Part shown: in pieces, positions 1 to 6,505 of the stretch
Layout: every line of letters starts with the position of its first letter
How positions within the stretch are numbered: position 1 is the stretch's first letter
NCBI GenBank assembly: GCA_023399635.1
Contig: JAEWOP010000024.1
Location: forward strand, 1 to 10,820
Reading direction: 5' to 3'
DNA length: 10,820 nt
From: Pseudomonadota bacterium
GTDB taxonomy: Bacteria; Pseudomonadota; Alphaproteobacteria; Rhizobiales; Rhizobiaceae
Notes under the pieces: generated by a model
What the model saw: the letters and a program-made list of their open reading frames with translations, nothing else
The model's database searches: none
What the model was told of the DNA's origin: nothing
Program-made: the position numbers and the translations under genes

Positions 1-3
1 CGC

Positions 4-26
4 CCCCAACGGTCACCGGGTTGGGG
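4..26 (-). terminator. stem-loop 3' of the substrate-binding protein gene, possible terminator
   Basis: A perfect 7-bp inverted repeat, CCCCAAC at 4-10 and GTTGGGG at 20-26, encloses a 9-nt loop. It begins about 25 bp past the stop codon of the minus-strand binding-protein gene. No T-run follows within the three bases left in the window, so it may be an intrinsic terminator, an mRNA-end stabilising hairpin or an intergenic hairpin in an operon that continues to the left. Confidence 0.35.
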
Positions 27-51
27 CCCGTCAACGTCCGATGCTGTTCGC

Positions 52-981
52 TTACTTGGCGTCGAAGGCCTCGGTCAACTGATTGACGGTGTTCTGCATG
101 GCCGTCAGCCCGCCGCCGACGAGATACCAGGCCGTCGCATCGAGATAGAGGACCTGTTCCTCTTTCCACGCGGTTGTCTGAGCGACGATCTCGTTGTCGA
201 GGAATTCTGCCGCGGCCTGGCCCTCGCGTCCGATCGCAGCGTCGCGGTCGATCACAAACAGCCAGTCGGGGTTCCGTTCAAGAATATACTCAAAAGAAAT
301 CGGCTGCCCGTGCTGGCCGACCTTGATGTTTTCATCCGCCTGCTGGACGCCGTAATCGGTAAAGAGCATACCGAAGCGGGAGCCTGCTCCGTAGGTGCTC
401 ATCTTGCCGCCGGTGGTAAGGATCAGAAGCCCCTTGCCTGCCGAAGCGGCCTTTTCCTTGAGGGCGGACACGGAAGCGTCAAGTTTCTGAAGGGCGGCGC
501 CTGCTTCAGCCTGCTTGCCGAAGATCTCGGCAAGTGTCTCCACATTCGTCTTCGCGCTCTCAACGTACTTCGTCGGGTCGATCGTCATGTCGATCGTCGG
601 GGCAATCTTTGCCAGATCCTCGAACTTGGCGGACGAGCGGCCGCCGACGATGATGAGGTCAGGCCTTGCGCCACTGACGGCTTCATAGTCAGGTTCGAAC
701 AGGGAGCCGATGTTCAGGACATCGCTGCCGGAATACTTGGACAGGTAGTCGGGTTTGGCACCCGAGGGTACGCCATCCACCTCCACGCCGAGCGTATGGA
801 GTGTGTCGAGGCTTGCCATGTCGAAAACGAGCACCTTCGCCGGCGTCGATGGCAGAGTTGTTTCGCCCTTGCTGTGCTTGACAACGATCTCTGCGGCAGC
901 AGCCGATGGCATTGCCTGGGATGCAAGAGCAGCACCAGCAATGGCAAGAGCAAAGGAAAGGGTTCTGGGCATTCGGAACAT
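52..981 (-). CDS. ABC transporter substrate-binding protein, siderophore/iron type (FatB/CeuE/YclQ-like)
   Basis: This is a 309-residue periplasmic binding protein of the TroA-like fold (class III), the group that captures ferric siderophores, haem or cobalamin for an ABC importer. Residues 1-30 form a signal peptide: basic MFRMPR, a hydrophobic Ala/Leu core, then an Ala-rich cleavage region before Glu31. The N-lobe carries VLVFDMASLDTLHTLGV (50-66) and the typical RPDLIIVGGR segment (106-115); the C-lobe carries GKMSTYGAGSRFG (192-204), RNPDWLFVIDRD (236-247) and a DATAWYLVGGG segment (281-291). Start: the frame stays open to 1059, but the ATG at 981 is preceded by AGGAGA with good spacing and begins the signal peptide, so it is preferred. 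No lipobox cysteine is visible, so it is probably a free periplasmic protein. Permease and ATPase genes are not in the window and may lie to the left. Iron regulation is likely by family, but no clear RirA or Irr box was seen. The exact ligand is unknown. Confidence 0.88.
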   Translation of the reverse strand: MFRMPRTLSFALAIAGAALASQAMPSAAAAEIVVKHSKGETTLPSTPAKVLVFDMASLDTLHTLGVEVDGVPSGAKPDYLSKYSGSDVLNIGSLFEPDYEAVSGARPDLIIVGGRSSAKFEDLAKIAPTIDMTIDPTKYVESAKTNVETLAEIFGKQAEAGAALQKLDASVSALKEKAASAGKGLLILTTGGKMSTYGAGSRFGMLFTDYGVQQADENIKVGQHGQPISFEYILERNPDWLFVIDRDAAIGREGQAAAEFLDNEIVAQTTAWKEEQVLYLDATAWYLVGGGLTAMQNTVNQLTEAFDAK

Positions 982-1041
982 TTTCGTCTCCTGCGTCCTG
1001 ACCGTCCATCCCGGCCAAGATAAGTTGAGAAATTGAAGCCA

Positions 1042-1069
1042 GTTATCGACCCGTCGCATGTGTCGTCAA
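1042..1069 (-). promoter_or_regulatory. predicted sigma-70 promoter of the substrate-binding protein gene
   Basis: On the minus strand, TTGACG (plus-strand 1064-1069, 5 of 6 matches to the -35 consensus) is followed after 16 bp by GATAAC (1042-1047, 4 of 6 to the -10 consensus). Transcription would begin near 1035 and give a leader of about 54 nt. This is inferred from sequence only. Confidence 0.45.
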
Positions 1070-1093
1070 ATCATCTTTTCTTTAGCGGTTCCA

Positions 1094-1112
1094 ATTTGCG
1101 AAATCCGCAAAT
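1094..1112. promoter_or_regulatory. 19-bp palindrome with LysR-box (T-N11-A) form
   Basis: The sequence ATTTGCG-AAATC-CGCAAAT is a perfect 7-bp inverted repeat around a 5-bp centre. T at 1097 and A at 1109 are symmetric positions of the palindrome and satisfy the T-N11-A rule of LysR-type binding sites. Its centre (1103) is about 68 bp upstream of the start predicted for the binding-protein transcript, the usual place of a LysR recognition site. It is a likely operator for the LysR-headed protein encoded just to its right. Confidence 0.55.
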
Positions 1113-1123
1113 CGATCCCGGGT

Positions 1124-1143
1124 CACTCAAAGAAAGTTGAGTG
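1124..1143. promoter_or_regulatory. 20-bp palindrome overlapping the likely -35 region of the LysR-TrpD fusion gene
   Basis: CACTCAA-AGAAAG-TTGAGTG is a perfect 7-bp inverted repeat with a 6-bp centre. A TATGAT hexamer (1156-1161, 5 of 6 to the -10 consensus) follows, which places the right arm of the palindrome over the -35 region for rightward transcription. It could be an autoregulatory operator, or bind a second regulator. Its centre is 30-31 bp from that of the neighbouring palindrome, about three helical turns, so both sites would face the same side of the DNA. Confidence 0.4.
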
Positions 1144-1223
1144 GTTAGGAAAACTTATGATAGGCGCTACGGGCACGGCCTGAAGTCCTCGACTGCGATC
1201 TGGAGGGCGCCGCCTCTGGCCGG

Positions 1224-2696
1224 GTGATGGACATGATGACGCGGATTGAACAAGACAGCCGACCACCGCCGATCGGCAAGATGAAGCTTCTCCTGGCACT
1301 TGATGCTCTGTTGCGGGAAGGAAGCGTTACAGCTGCAGCGGCCAGTCTGGAGCTACAGGTTTCCTCCGTCAGCCGGATGCTGGGCGAACTGCGAGATCTC
1401 TATGGCGATCCCCTCTTTATCCGAACGGGTCGCGGCCTTCGACCTACGCCATTCGCGGAGTCATTGAGGTTGCGGGTTCGCTCGCTGGCGGAGGAGACAG
1501 AGGCGCTTTTCAAGGGTGAGGGGAAATCCGAAAGCATGGACCTCGTCCCGGTACAGGTCGAACAATCCTTGGATGGCTGGCAGAAGCAATCACGGGTCAC
1601 CCCGCCACCGCTTTCCGTCACCCGTGGCATCCGTCTCGAGGCTGCGCCGACTCCGTTAGGGATCGCCCGGCGCATCGCCGCCATCGGGGACAACGATGAA
1701 CCTCAACGTCGGCTGGCAAAATACATTGCCCTGACGTCGCCAGGGCCAGGACGAAGCCGGCCTCTCGAGGCGGAGGAGGCACGCGATGCCCTTGCTATCA
1801 TCCTGCGCGGAGAGGCTGATCCGATCCAGATCGGCGCCTTGTTGATGACCATACAATATCGGGGTCCGACTGCTTTGGAGCTCGTCGGTTTTGTCCAAGC
1901 CGTTCGGGAAGAAGCGGCGCCTGTTGTTGGGAGGGCACCGCGGCCCGATCTGGACTGGCCTGTCTACGTCTCACCGCGCTGGAAAAGCCCGCCTTGGTTC
2001 ATTCATTCTGCAAGACTTGTTGCTGCAGCGGGCTACCGGGTCGTCATGCATGGCCACTTTGGTCAAGGCGCCGATAGCGGCAAGCTGGAAGAAGCAGCCG
2101 AACGAGCCGGAATTCCCGTCTGCCTCACGGCGTCTGAAGTGTCCGGAGCTCTTGGCTCTTGTAATATTGCGTACGTACCTCTCGTTGCCTTCGCGCCTCA
2201 AGCACAAAACATTCTCAACCTTCATCCCGTTCTGGAGACGCGCACACCGCTTCACAACGTAGCGCCGCTGATCAATCCGTTCGGCGCTTCCTCCACACTG
2301 ACCGGGTCGCCGGGAGGCGCTTCGATGACAATCTATGGAGACGTGGTGAAGCTGCTGGGGATGGAGCGTGTGACGGTCGTGGATAACGTTCGAAGCTTTG
2401 CGCAGGTGACGCCGACACGGGTGACAACGTTGATGCGGATCTTGAACGGCCGGGCAATCAGCGAGCGGATACCGCTTGCTGGGGGATTAGCAGACAGTCG
2501 ACCGCTTAGCAGCGGCTATAGCCAGAGAGAGTATTGGGAGGCTGTCTGGTCAGGAGCGGCCCGTGACGATCTTGCAGAAACCTCGATCATATATACCGCG
2601 GCGACAGCATTGCTCGCCGCCTCCAACGATGCAAACGCTCAGTTCAAAGATTGCCTGAAGCAGGCGACCGATCAATGGTTTGAACGGAGGCGCTAA
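1224..2696 (+). CDS. LysR-type helix-turn-helix fused to a TrpD/YbiB-like glycosyltransferase-fold domain
   Basis: The single 490-residue frame joins two families. Residues about 20-85 are a canonical LysR winged helix-turn-helix: LLLALDALLREGSVTAAAA, a recognition helix around VSSVSRMLGELRDLYG, then the wing motif GDPLFIRTGRGLRPTPFAE. After a polar linker (about 88-142) comes not a LysR effector domain but a protein like anthranilate phosphoribosyltransferase: a helical N-domain (145-235; RRLAKYIALTSPGPG, ILRGEADPIQIGALLMTIQYRG) and a larger C-domain (about 240-480; RLVAAAGYRVVMHGH, TPLHNVAPLINPF, a Gly-rich GSPGGASMTIYGDVVKLLGM). The GTGGD-type phosphoribosyl-diphosphate loop of true TrpD is missing, and HGH stands where TrpD has KHGNR. 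It is therefore more like YbiB/TrpD2, a DNA-binding, apparently non-catalytic relative. Start: GTG 1224 is the longest option, with ATGs at 1227, 1233, 1236 and 1281; GGAGGG at 1202-1207 is rather far upstream, so the exact start is uncertain. It diverges from the binding-protein gene and probably regulates it. Ligand unknown. Confidence 0.85.
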   Translation: MMDMMTRIEQDSRPPPIGKMKLLLALDALLREGSVTAAAASLELQVSSVSRMLGELRDLYGDPLFIRTGRGLRPTPFAESLRLRVRSLAEETEALFKGEGKSESMDLVPVQVEQSLDGWQKQSRVTPPPLSVTRGIRLEAAPTPLGIARRIAAIGDNDEPQRRLAKYIALTSPGPGRSRPLEAEEARDALAIILRGEADPIQIGALLMTIQYRGPTALELVGFVQAVREEAAPVVGRAPRPDLDWPVYVSPRWKSPPWFIHSARLVAAAGYRVVMHGHFGQGADSGKLEEAAERAGIPVCLTASEVSGALGSCNIAYVPLVAFAPQAQNILNLHPVLETRTPLHNVAPLINPFGASSTLTGSPGGASMTIYGDVVKLLGMERVTVVDNVRSFAQVTPTRVTTLMRILNGRAISERIPLAGGLADSRPLSSGYSQREYWEAVWSGAARDDLAETSIIYTAATALLAASNDANAQFKDCLKQATDQWFERRR

Positions 2697-2880
2697 GGGC
2701 AAAGTCTCTAGCTTCCACGAGCGCGAACCGGGGTACTGGTGATAAGAACAGGAGCGAGTTTGCGGTGAGACTCGCGCGCCGACATCGGCCTGTCGCTGAA
2801 TGGCTTCGGAAAAGATTTGGCGCGCTGCTAGGCCTGATGACGCTCGCTGAAGTCAAAGAAGTTATGAACCTGTGTCAGCG

Positions 2881-4047
2881 TTAGTTCTCGCCGAAGACAT
2901 CTCGAGAATAAACCTTTGGAGCAATATCCTGCAGCTGGGTGTCTATCCGATTGCAGATGATGACATCGCACATGGCTTTGAACCTGCTGAGCTCCTTCTC
3001 GATCGGAACGCCATGGAATGTATCGAGCGCAATCGTCGGCTCGTAGATGACGATCTCTTTGCCAGCGGCCTGCAGCCCCTCAATCACCTTGAACACTGCA
3101 GATGAACGGTGGTTATCCGAACCGGATTTCATGATCGTCCGGAAGACCCCGATCACATCCGGGCCGCGGCTCAGAATATCTTCGACTATGGCAGCGCAGC
3201 GCAGATCGTTTGATCGCACGATAGCTGAGATCAGTTCCTGAGGAACATCACCGAAGCTTGCAAGCAGCTGGCGAGTGTCCTTAGGCAGGCAATAGCCACC
3301 ATACCCGAAAGAAGGATTGTTGTAGAACATCCCGATGCGGGGATCCGTGCAGATACCTTGGATCATTTCTGCACTGTCTAAGCCATTGCGTATCGCGAAG
3401 TTGTCGAGCTCGTTAAAAAAGGCCACCCTCATCGCCAGATAGGTATTGGCGAAGAGCTTCACCGCCTCGGCCTCGTCCGAACCCGTGAAAATGACTGGCA
3501 CTTCTGACGTCAAGGCGCAGCTCTTGAGCACGTTCGCAAACGACATAGCCGCAGCGCTTTTCGAGCCGACGATTATTCTCGAGGGATGTAGATTATCGTG
3601 GAGCGCTCTTCCTTCGCGGAGAAACTCGGGTGAAAAGATCACCCGGTCCGTGTCATGTAGATCACGAAGGTATCGCGAATGCCCAATCGGGATTGTTGAC
3701 TTGATGATGAGGGCGGCTTGACTGTTGTGCTGCAGTGCCAGCGCCACAACGCTGTCAACGGATCTGGTATCGAAAGCATTCGTAGATGGATCATAATCGG
3801 TAGGCGTTGCCACCACGATGAAATCAGCTGCAGCAAAAGCATCGCGTGCGCTAAGCGTCGCCTTCAGATCAAGCTTTGCCTCTTGTAGAAATCTGGTGAT
3901 GTCGGGATCCTCGATCGGAGACCCGCCCCCATTGATCTTCGCAACACGTTCCTCGGAAATATCCAACGCGGTTACGGCGTGGTGTTGCGCCAGGAGAACC
4001 GCAAGCGAAAAACCCACATAGCCCGTTCCAACTACCGTGATGTTCAT
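2881..4047 (-). CDS. ugd: UDP-glucose 6-dehydrogenase
   Basis: This cytoplasmic enzyme oxidises UDP-glucose to UDP-glucuronate with two NAD+, feeding exopolysaccharide, capsule or lipopolysaccharide synthesis. The protein has 388 residues, the length of the short enterobacterial Ugd type. Visible motifs are the NAD-binding GTGYVG near the N-terminus (7-12), ATPTDYD (80-86), KSTIPIG (116-122), SPEFLREG (139-146), the substrate-binding Lys in EAVKLFANTYLAMRVAFFNE (Lys197), and the catalytic cysteine in GGYCLPKD (Cys253). The C-terminal UDP-binding domain continues to the end (GVFRTIMKSGSDNHRSSA, with the conserved Lys and Arg). Start: the frame is open to 4131, but the ATG at 4047 has TGGAGA five bases upstream and begins directly at the Rossmann strand MNITVVGTGYVG. 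It stands alone with no polysaccharide genes in the window. A related UDP-N-acetyl-mannosamine dehydrogenase is less likely given the length and the active-site sequence. Confidence 0.93.
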   Translation of the reverse strand: MNITVVGTGYVGFSLAVLLAQHHAVTALDISEERVAKINGGGSPIEDPDITRFLQEAKLDLKATLSARDAFAAADFIVVATPTDYDPSTNAFDTRSVDSVVALALQHNSQAALIIKSTIPIGHSRYLRDLHDTDRVIFSPEFLREGRALHDNLHPSRIIVGSKSAAAMSFANVLKSCALTSEVPVIFTGSDEAEAVKLFANTYLAMRVAFFNELDNFAIRNGLDSAEMIQGICTDPRIGMFYNNPSFGYGGYCLPKDTRQLLASFGDVPQELISAIVRSNDLRCAAIVEDILSRGPDVIGVFRTIMKSGSDNHRSSAVFKVIEGLQAAGKEIVIYEPTIALDTFHGVPIEKELSRFKAMCDVIICNRIDTQLQDIAPKVYSRDVFGEN

Positions 4048-4517
4048 CTTTTCTCCAAGGGTTTTGAGGTACTCGATCGGTGTGACGACCGCTTCCTTCT
4101 GGATGCAGCTCACCTCGTTGACACTGCACAACGCACCGCATTTCTTCAGAAGGGTGATAGGAACAAAACCTACACTTTCACAGAATCGTTAAGCTCTTTC
4201 TAAGCTTCTAGGCGGAACCGTTTCTCATGGCCGACACTACCCGGCACATCTTGCCGAAGCAGACGTCGTCGCCTTCGAAACCTGCAAGCGCAATGTTCAG
4301 CAACGAAGTGGAAATCGGGATTTGTTTCGATGACACTTACTCGTGAACCTGCAACAGTCAACCAAATGACCTGCTTTGGCAGGCGCTGCCCTTCGGCGCA
4401 GGCCGCCCCTCGTCGATCAACAGCGTCTGACACCCATAGCGTAGACGTGGGGCAGCCGTAGATCGAGCAAGCGCCGATCTGCGGCTCTCGATAGACCTTA
4501 AGTGGTTCAGGTCCTGG
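4048..4517. other. 470-bp intergenic region between ugd and the D-amino-acid transaminase gene
   Basis: This stretch lies upstream of ugd and downstream of the transaminase gene and must carry the ugd promoter, but no convincing -35/-10 pair was found. Two overlapping minus-strand frames are open: a 77-codon GTG frame at 4200-4433 with no clear ribosome binding site, and a 42-codon GTG frame at 4208-4336 that contains GFEGDDVCFGKMCRVVSAMRNG. Neither resembles a known family. A degenerated gene is possible but not supported. Confidence 0.4.
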
Positions 4518-5390
4518 TCAAGAAGGTGCGATAGGATCGCCCTGCTGCATTTGGTCCTCGATGTAGACTTCCAGCAGGCGGCGGCTGATAGGGCCGACGG
4601 TGCCATCACCGATTTTGCGGCCATCTAGGCTCACAACCGGCATGACGAAACTTGAAGCAGAGGTGATGAAGGCTTCTGCGGCCGCGAGTGTTTCATCCAC
4701 AGTGCAGGGCCGTTCCTCTACCTTCACACCCGTGCGCTGGGCCAGGTCGAGGATAGAGCCGCGGGTGATGCCGTGCAGCAGCGCATTCGACAGATCGCGG
4801 GTGACAAGGGTGCCGCCCGTCGTGACGATGTGAAAATTGGCTGAGCTCGCTTCCGTTATATAGCCATCTTCCTCGAAGAGCACGTCGTCGTAGCCTTTGC
4901 GCGAGGCTTCCGTCTTCATCAGCGAGGAGTAGAGGAGCTGCACCGTCTTGATCTGACGTTGTGCCCAGCGGCCTTCCGGCACAGTCTGAAGCGATAGCCC
5001 GGTCTTCCACTTCGGATTGTCAAGGATGCGCTTGGCCTGTGTAAACATCACCAGCGTCGGTGCGAGGTCCTGCGGGAAGACGAAATCGCGATCCTGGGCG
5101 CCTCGGGAAATCTGCAGGTAGATCAGACCTTCCTGAATATTGTTACGGCGCGCGATCTCTTTGTGAAGTGCCAGCAGTTCGTCATCGCCAACCGGCATTG
5201 GTATGCTGAGTGCATCGAGCGACCGCCGGAGACGGGCAGCATGACCGTCATACGCGATGAGTTTACCATCGATGACGGCGGTCACCTCGTAAATTGCATC
5301 TGCAAACAGGAAGCCTCGGTCGAAGACCGAGACCTTTGCATCCGCTTCGGCAAGCCAATTGCCGTTCAGATAGACTATTCTATCCACCAT
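4518..5390 (-). CDS. dat: D-amino-acid transaminase (fold-type IV PLP enzyme)
   Basis: The enzyme moves the amino group of a D-amino acid to a 2-oxo acid, typically between D-alanine and D-glutamate, and acts in the cytoplasm with pyridoxal phosphate. The 290 residues match the usual length of the D-alanine transaminase/branched-chain transaminase/aminodeoxychorismate lyase family. Seen motifs: MVDRIVYLNGNWL and VSVFDRGFLFADAIYEVT (20-37); the cofactor lysine in RQIKTVQLLYSS (Lys148); the PLP-binding glutamate in DGYITEASSANFHIV (Glu180), a good family marker; the phosphate-binding segment LLHGITRGSILDLA; and TSASSFVMPVVSLDG near the C-terminus. The DRGFLFADAIYEV form, rather than a branched-chain-type motif, favours the D-amino-acid group, though a broader D/L specificity cannot be excluded. 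ATG 5390 is used; an AGGGCAA about nine bases upstream is a weak ribosome binding site. It appears monocistronic. Confidence 0.88.
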   Translation of the reverse strand: MVDRIVYLNGNWLAEADAKVSVFDRGFLFADAIYEVTAVIDGKLIAYDGHAARLRRSLDALSIPMPVGDDELLALHKEIARRNNIQEGLIYLQISRGAQDRDFVFPQDLAPTLVMFTQAKRILDNPKWKTGLSLQTVPEGRWAQRQIKTVQLLYSSLMKTEASRKGYDDVLFEEDGYITEASSANFHIVTTGGTLVTRDLSNALLHGITRGSILDLAQRTGVKVEERPCTVDETLAAAEAFITSASSFVMPVVSLDGRKIGDGTVGPISRRLLEVYIEDQMQQGDPIAPS

Positions 5391-5538
5391 GTGTTCGTTG
5401 CCCTGTTTTCATCGTGCTTGGCGGTGTTCTTGCACCACTATGGGGCTGAGGCAATAGTTAAGCCGAAGCGCCGTCGATCGCATTGCCCGCGTTGCTGATT
5501 GGTAAGAAAACATTCGCGCTCGCCACTGTAGCACAGCT

Positions 5539-5578
5539 CGTAATACCCGTGAGACGGGCGATATTACGGTGAAATATC
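5539..5578. repeat. two overlapping inverted repeats (mutually exclusive hairpins)
   Basis: First structure: outer arms CGTAATA (5539-5545) and TATTACG (5562-5568) enclose inner arms CCCGT (5546-5550) and ACGGG (5554-5558) around a GAG loop, giving 12 base pairs with only a 3-nt bulge (CGA). Second structure: GATATT (5560-5565) pairs with AATATC (5573-5578). The two share 5562-5565 and cannot form together. The segment starts about 150 bp upstream of the transaminase start. It could be an operator, a switchable leader or a small-RNA element. Function unknown. Confidence 0.45.
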
Positions 5579-5843
5579 ATTGATACGGTACACGTCTAGC
5601 AGGTGGAGATCTGTGCCATCGAATTCGCCGGGCGGTGGACGAACTGCAGGAGGGGGGACTGGCCTCGGTTCCGGGGACGATGGTTTAAAGCCTTCGCATG
5701 CTGGCGCTCTCTGCCGCGCGTGAGTGTCGCGCTCGGTCGCCATAGCGAGAGATCATCAACGAGGGAAGCTTGAGCGTTTTGATCCGCTGCGGTGCTGTCG
5801 ATGCAATAGCCTGCAGGTGTCTAGGTGCCAGTTACAACGAGAG

Positions 5844-5868
5844 GGAACCGCCGAGTGCGGGACGGGTT
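5844..5868 (+). promoter_or_regulatory. EcfG/RpoE2-type (general stress response) promoter candidate
   Basis: GGAAC at 5844-5848 is followed after 16 bp by GGTT (5865-5868), close to the GGAAC-N16/17-CGTT consensus of the alphaproteobacterial general stress sigma factor. Transcription would start near 5875, about 22 nt upstream of the ATG at 5898, with the ribosome binding site GGAG (5886-5889) inside that leader. One base of the -10 element deviates from consensus. Confidence 0.45.
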
Positions 5869-5897
5869 CTTGTGTTGCAGACACTGGAGCGATCACT

Positions 5898-6266
5898 ATG
5901 CGAACTTTTCTTCCTGTCATGTTTGCCGTGTTCATACTGGCTGCTGTGTCGAGCGCATTGGCGCAGTCGATCACGGATGTGCCCCGGGGCCATGGCCACA
6001 TGGCCGATGGTCGCTCACAGTCTGTGGAACGTCATCATCCGGAAACAGGTGAGGCGCCTTTGAGCGATCAGCGGCAAGAACGTTCAGGCCGGTATCGTAT
6101 CGAAGACGGTCGCATGAAAATTGATTTTCGCTGCCCTGAGGGGGCGCCGGACCGGGACTGCGCCGATCTACTGCTGCAGGTGCTCGACCGTTTGCAGGGA
6201 GGAGAATTCTCCGGAGATTCCGATTTCCGAGCTTACGAGGATCGGACCAGCCCTCGTGACCGTTGA
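5898..6266 (+). CDS. small secreted protein of unknown function
   Basis: The predicted protein has 122 residues. Residues 1-22 are a clear signal peptide (MRTF, then a hydrophobic core ending SSALA), with cleavage probably before Gln23, so it is exported to the periplasm or outside. The mature part is short, polar and His/Asp/Arg-rich at first (GHGHMADGR, about 31-39), then has a small folded-looking core around RYRIEDGRMKIDFRCPEG, where Cys79 and Cys88 could form a disulfide, and an amphipathic helix DCADLLLQVLDRLQG (87-101). It ends in a charged, probably disordered tail. Start: the frame is open upstream, but the ATG at 5898 has GGAG eight bases before it and begins the signal peptide. No family was recognised. 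A stress-sigma-like promoter lies just upstream, which hints at an envelope role under stress or in stationary phase. Confidence 0.7.
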   Translation: MRTFLPVMFAVFILAAVSSALAQSITDVPRGHGHMADGRSQSVERHHPETGEAPLSDQRQERSGRYRIEDGRMKIDFRCPEGAPDRDCADLLLQVLDRLQGGEFSGDSDFRAYEDRTSPRDR

Positions 6267-6312
6267 CTTTCGATCGTCGTGAGACAGGCTTTTTTTGGAT
6301 GACAGAGACGTT

Positions 6313-6346
6313 GACGAGCGTGGGATGAATCGCACTGCCGCTCGTC
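6313..6346. repeat. 8-bp perfect inverted repeat
   Basis: GACGAGCG (6313-6320) and CGCTCGTC (6339-6346) are exact reverse complements around an 18-nt loop. They lie 47 bp past the stop of the secreted-protein gene. No T-run follows, so this is not a standard intrinsic terminator; it may be an mRNA-end structure or an operator. Confidence 0.35.
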
Positions 6347-6475
6347 GGGGATCCGTATTTTAGCTGCCTCTTGAAAGCTTCTGTGTGGGCCCCTATCTGA
6401 ACTGCTACCACCCACAGTCAAACGATTGTCCGCAGCGGCGCCGTCGCGCGTTGATGATCGCTTCTGCGTGGTGAA

Positions 6476-6505
6476 AGGGCGCTCCCCGAAAGGGTCGAGC
6501 GCCCT
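6476..6505 (+). terminator. GC-rich hairpin just upstream of the esterase gene, terminator or leader structure
   Basis: AGGGCGCTC (6476-6484) pairs with GAGCGCCCT (6497-6505), nine base pairs. The loop itself contains CCC-GAAA-GGG, which adds a second short helix capped by a GNRA-type tetraloop. A weakly T-rich stretch follows. The hairpin ends only about 20 bp before the esterase ribosome binding site, so it may terminate transcripts from the left, or be part of the esterase leader. Confidence 0.45.

Larger units (their letters stand above)
5391..5897. other. 507-bp divergent intergenic region between the transaminase gene and a small secreted-protein gene
   Basis: No gene could be supported here. 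The region holds the transaminase leader and promoter, a pair of overlapping inverted repeats at 5539-5578 and an EcfG-like promoter at 5844-5868, each listed separately. Short open frames in 5600-5720 lack start codons with ribosome binding sites. The frame of the secreted protein runs open back to 5724, but that part precedes the signal peptide and looks untranslated. Confidence 0.5.

Noticed and set aside
310..1023. A 237-codon plus-strand frame opposite the substrate-binding protein gene
   Set aside because: It is a shadow of the conserved gene on the other strand, with low-complexity, cysteine- and arginine-rich translation and no ribosome binding site.
982..1059. N-terminal extension of the substrate-binding protein to 1059
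   Set aside because: It would bury the signal peptide behind 26 residues and cover the predicted -10 element; the start at 981 has a good AGGAGA ribosome binding site.
982..1223. RirA, Irr or Fur box in front of the iron-type binding-protein gene
   Set aside because: Scanning for TGA/TCA-spaced and TTAGAA-type elements gave no convincing match, so iron regulation is not claimed.
4048..4131. N-terminal extension of UDP-glucose dehydrogenase
   Set aside because: The Rossmann fold begins directly at the ATG at 4047, which has a GGAG ribosome binding site, and the 388-residue length equals that of known short Ugd proteins.
6290..6296. T7 run after the secreted-protein gene as an intrinsic terminator
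   Set aside because: No stem of useful strength could be found directly before it.
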